From: Pseudomonadota bacterium
GTDB lineage: Bacteria; Pseudomonadota; Alphaproteobacteria; RF32; CAG-239
Length of the DNA: 26,169 nucleotides
Direction: 5' to 3'
Assembly (NCBI GenBank): GCA_021617435.1
Contig: JAJWCP010000005.1
Span: 1 to 26,169 of the forward strand
Every line of letters begins with the position of its first letter. Positions within the stretch are counted from its first letter, which is position 1. A model generated the notes under the pieces. It had not been told where the DNA came from. It did not search any database and saw nothing but the letters and a program-made list of their open reading frames with translations. This document shows positions 24,026 to 26,169 of the stretch, one piece after another. Position numbers and translations under genes: made by a program.

Positions 24026-25267
24026 TTAATTGCCGAAAAAGTCGTCTACACGGTCGCCGAGCGCCTCGCCGCTTTTACCGGTTTGGTAAATTTCTCTGCC
24101 TAAAACGGCAGCATCTGAGGCAGCATCAGCGCCACCCTGAATACCGCCGGTTACACCACCAACCGCCGCGCCGACGCCAGAATTGGCAATGCTAGAGGAG
24201 CCGGCGTTAGTGCCGCTGGTACCGTCAATAACATAACCTAAATTAGCTAAAAAGTTTTGGAAATTACCGTTAAGTTGACCGCTGCTGGTGTAAATTTGGT
24301 CAGCGCTCATTCCGATTGATGCCGCCAACGCGCCCAATTTATCTAACGCCTTGCCGTCACCGGAGATAATATCGCCGATACTCACCGCGCCGTTTTCTAC
24401 GGCTTTTTTGAGCAATTGGGCGTATTCAACCGTGTTAAGCGCCTGATTGGCGCCGGCAATACCGGCATTGGCGATGCGGAGAATCTCCGCCATTACCTGC
24501 GCCGGATTTTTTTTGCATACGCCGTCTTGAATTTTGCCGGAGCAACATTGGCGCGCGCCGTTGTTATAACGACAGCCGTTGGAATCCCATTCGGTAACCT
24601 TAGGAGTATTGCCTCCGGTAGTGGTTGGCGGAATTAAACCGCCGCTGTTGGCGCCCTCAGCGCTGCCGCCGGGGAGAGCCGGTAGATTTAAGCCACCGGC
24701 TGATTGCATGCCCACGCCGCTACCGTCGCCGTTATTATTGCCGCTACCGCCGCCGTTATTATTGCCGTTGCCGCCGCCGTTATTATTACCGTTGCCGCCG
24801 GGGGTTTTATTAAGTTCTTTTTCTATTTCTGCATTAGGGTCTTGGTCTGGGGTGCCGTTCGGGCAATCTTGACCTGTACAATCTTTACCGCCGCCATCCT
24901 GGTTCGGGATGTCGCTACCGACAATCGCCGAGCCTCCATTAATAAAGTTACCATAGCTGAACTCAGTATCTTCAAGATTAACGCCGGCAAAATAGTTAAT
25001 AAACGGCATCATCACCGCTAATAACGACAAACCAATCATAATATAAGCAAGGTGTTTAAAGCTGATTTTGTTAAAAATGGCCAGCGTGGTAAACATAATT
25101 AAACCAAAACCGGCAATCACATAAACAATACGGCGAACGTCTATCACCGTGGTCATCATTTTTCGCGATATTTCCTGAAAGATATTATCCGCCGCCATGG
25201 CGCTTGCCGGAAGCAGCAGCACACCCAAGAGCAGAGTTAAAAACAAATATTTAAATTGATGTTTCAT
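24026..25267 (-). CDS. VirB2/TrbC-like pilin domain with a long C-terminal extension
   Basis: The start is the ATG at 25267 (MKHQFK), with GGAGG at 5-base spacing. The ATG 12 bases upstream overlaps that Shine-Dalgarno and is rejected. 413 residues: signal peptide (ASAMA|AD, near 25), then two hydrophobic helices at about 46-66 and 73-94. These align with the other two VirB2-like proteins (GFGL in the first helix, NYFAG after the second). VirB2 pilins normally end there. This one continues for over 300 residues, with Cys130 and Cys135, a Gly/Asn tandem repeat (about 158-182), a Pro-rich stretch, a Cys cluster (232, 241, 242, 251), a helical region (255-345) and an Ala/Gly-rich end. The role of the extension is unknown. 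It could be a minor pilin, a tip subunit or a non-pilin membrane component. Confidence 0.82.
   Translation of the reverse strand: MKHQFKYLFLTLLLGVLLLPASAMAADNIFQEISRKMMTTVIDVRRIVYVIAGFGLIMFTTLAIFNKISFKHLAYIMIGLSLLAVMMPFINYFAGVNLEDTEFSYGNFINGGSAIVGSDIPNQDGGGKDCTGQDCPNGTPDQDPNAEIEKELNKTPGGNGNNNGGGNGNNNGGGSGNNNGDGSGVGMQSAGGLNLPALPGGSAEGANSGGLIPPTTTGGNTPKVTEWDSNGCRYNNGARQCCSGKIQDGVCKKNPAQVMAEILRIANAGIAGANQALNTVEYAQLLKKAVENGAVSIGDIISGDGKALDKLGALAASIGMSADQIYTSSGQLNGNFQNFLANLGYVIDGTSGTNAGSSSIANSGVGAAVGGVTGGIQGGADAASDAAVLGREIYQTGKSGEALGDRVDDFFGN
24728..24799 (-). repeat. 24-bp tandem repeat, three copies, coding Gly/Asn linker
   Basis: Three 24-base units at 24728-24751, 24752-24775 and 24776-24799 differ at only two or three positions. 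They encode the period-8 linker GNNNGG(G/D)(N/G) of the extended VirB2-like protein. In-frame unit length allows length variation without loss of function. Confidence 0.85.
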
Positions 25268-25295
25268 GACTGCCTCCATATTTATTCAATAACAG

Positions 25296-25646
25296 TTATT
25301 CCGCATTTACCAAAGTGTCTTTAATGCCGCTGACACTGACATCGGCACCGGTACCTGCCGCCAAATAATTAATAATGCCGGCAGTGGCGGATATTACCAC
25401 CAAACCGATTATAATGGCGCTGAGCCATTTCCAGTTAAGGGCTCCGAAAAAGCTGCCGATGGCAATGGCAATAATACCAAAGCCGGCGGCACCGAAAATA
25501 ATGCCTTTCATGCCCTCAAAAATTTCACCGCCGGTGCGGGTTAAATCTTTAAACACGGCGTATGAATCCGTTGCGCATAAAATTGAAGAAAGCGCAAAAA
25601 ACAGCAAACCGAAGCTGACGTATTTCTTTAAGTTTATAAGCAACAT
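25296..25646 (-). CDS. virB2: VirB2/TrbC-like pilin (second paralogue)
   Basis: 116 residues with a signal peptide cleaved near SYA|VF (30), leaving about 86 residues, close to pilin size. Two hydrophobic helices (about 48-68 and 74-97) are separated by a short polar loop with W72 and W74. The pattern GIIFGAAGFG and IINYLAAG aligns with its two neighbours. The ATG at 25646 has GGAG at 8-base spacing. It lies between the first paralogue's hairpin and the extended third paralogue (28-base gap). Whether it is a second major pilin or a minor subunit cannot be told. Confidence 0.85.
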   Translation of the reverse strand: MLLINLKKYVSFGLLFFALSSILCATDSYAVFKDLTRTGGEIFEGMKGIIFGAAGFGIIAIAIGSFFGALNWKWLSAIIIGLVVISATAGIINYLAAGTGADVSVSGIKDTLVNAE

Positions 25647-25676
25647 TTTTAACTCTCCTTTATAAAAATTAAGCGC

Positions 25677-25701
25677 AGGGGAAAGCTCGAGGCTTTCCCC
25701 T
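25677..25701 (-). terminator. Strong hairpin after the first VirB2-like gene (attenuator or stability element)
   Basis: A perfect 10-bp stem AGGGGAAAGC (25677-25686) and GCTTTCCCCT (25692-25701) with a 5-base loop sits 13 bases past the pilin stop. On the minus strand, a run of five T begins about 8 bases after the stem, further than in an ideal intrinsic terminator. Such a hairpin is expected to give partial termination or protect the 3' end, making the first pilin transcript more abundant than the rest of the operon. Confidence 0.65.
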
Positions 25702-25714
25702 AACGCGGCACATA

Positions 25715-26071
25715 TTAAAGACCTGCAGTAGATTGATCAAAAGTATCATTAAAGCCGTCTTTTTGTTTGTCAGCCATATCACCGGTTGCGTAGTTTACAA
25801 TTGCACCGGCAGCGGCAAGCACTGCCAAACCAACCGCAAGACCTGCAAACCAAGCCCATTTTACTTTACCGAAAATAGCTTGGAAAGCCAAACCTACCAA
25901 ACCGAAACCACCGACTACGAAGATGATGGTTTTAACAGCTCTGAACACGTTCAAGCTTTTTTTGGTAGCCAAAGTCATAACTGACTCTGCATTTGCATCG
26001 CCGACCAAAGACATCGTAAAGACTAAGCCCAAGGCGAACAATGTAAATAAATTATTTTTAAGAAACTTCAT
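25715..26071 (-). CDS. virB2: VirB2/TrbC-like pilin (first paralogue, probably the major pilin)
   Basis: 118 residues with a signal peptide cleaved near ANA|ES (28), leaving about 90 residues. Two hydrophobic helices (about 47-67 and 73-95) flank a short basic loop (GKVKWAW), the VirB2/TrbC pilin layout. GGFGLVGL and AIVNYATGD match the sister proteins. It is first in the cluster within the window, with an ideal AAGGAG at 7-base spacing and a perfect -10 box upstream. A strong hairpin follows. These suggest the highest expression, hence the major pilin. That is inference. Confidence 0.88.
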   Translation of the reverse strand: MKFLKNNLFTLFALGLVFTMSLVGDANAESVMTLATKKSLNVFRAVKTIIFVVGGFGLVGLAFQAIFGKVKWAWFAGLAVGLAVLAAAGAIVNYATGDMADKQKDGFNDTFDQSTAGL

Positions 26072-26112
26072 TGTTTTTCTCCTTAAATTTCAGTGACAAA
26101 ACTTCTTATACA

Positions 26113-26118
26113 ATTATA
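26113..26118 (-). promoter_or_regulatory. Perfect -10 box of a candidate operon promoter
   Basis: The minus strand reads TATAAT here, about 42 bases before the first pilin ATG. At 17-base spacing the -35 position (around 26136-26141) is a poor match, so the promoter may depend on an activator. Bases 26072-26169 hold no recognisable gene. Upstream genes of the same operon could lie beyond the window. Confidence 0.5.
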
Positions 26119-26169
26119 GAATACCAGATTTGAGAACATTTTGCCAGTTTTTTATAACCTGCCTAAATT

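Noticed and set aside
25268..25279. Start of the extended VirB2-like gene at the ATG at 25279
   Set aside because: That ATG overlaps the Shine-Dalgarno GGAGG that is properly placed for the ATG at 25267, which also gives a better signal peptide.
1..26169. Integrative element or plasmid hallmarks (integrase, relaxase, transposase, tRNA, att sites)
   Set aside because: None seen on either strand, so whether this is a conjugation or an effector T4SS cannot be decided from the window.

Overview
The window is almost entirely one minus-strand gene cluster, about 25.4 kb long (26071 down to 721). It encodes a type IV secretion system (T4SS) of the VirB type with unusual architecture. One type IV prepilin-like gene lies on the plus strand at the left edge. 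Family assignments were made by eye from motifs; no searches were run. The prepilin signature (G|RSMVEMLGVLAIIGVLSVG) and the palindromic repeat that reads as 'RVKPDGD' in its leader resemble sequences I associate with uncultured gut Alphaproteobacteria. The organism guess is an inference of moderate to low confidence.

Layout in the direction of transcription (right to left): a promoter-like region (26113-26118); three VirB2/TrbC-like pilin paralogues (26071-25715, 25646-25296, 25267-24026), the third with a long extracytoplasmic extension; hairpins after the first and third; a possible internal promoter with a tandem direct repeat; virB3 and virB4, overlapping; four consecutive exported, helix-rich proteins (494, 227, 415 and 1352 aa) in the place where VirB5 would be expected; a VirB8 paralogue; a small VirB7-like lipoprotein; a second VirB8; a VirB9 with a C-terminal SPOR domain; then two very large repeat proteins and virB11. 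The first repeat protein (1371 aa) is inner-membrane anchored. The second (1417 aa) has a signal peptide and ends in the VirB10/TrbI barrel domain.

The most remarkable feature is that VirB10, normally one polypeptide from cytoplasm to outer membrane, appears here as two. The first gene has the cytoplasmic tail, the transmembrane helix and a long repeat array. Its stop codon lies one base before the GTG start of the second, which has its own Shine-Dalgarno and signal peptide, another long array of the same roughly 17-residue repeat, and the outer-membrane barrel domain. With the SPOR domain on VirB9, this suggests a T4SS whose periplasmic core is built from repeat scaffolds and tied to peptidoglycan.

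VirB6, VirD4 and VirB1 are not visible and may lie upstream of the window. No tRNA, rRNA, CRISPR array, transposase or integrase was seen. No gap without a gene exceeds about 140 bases between neighbouring genes.
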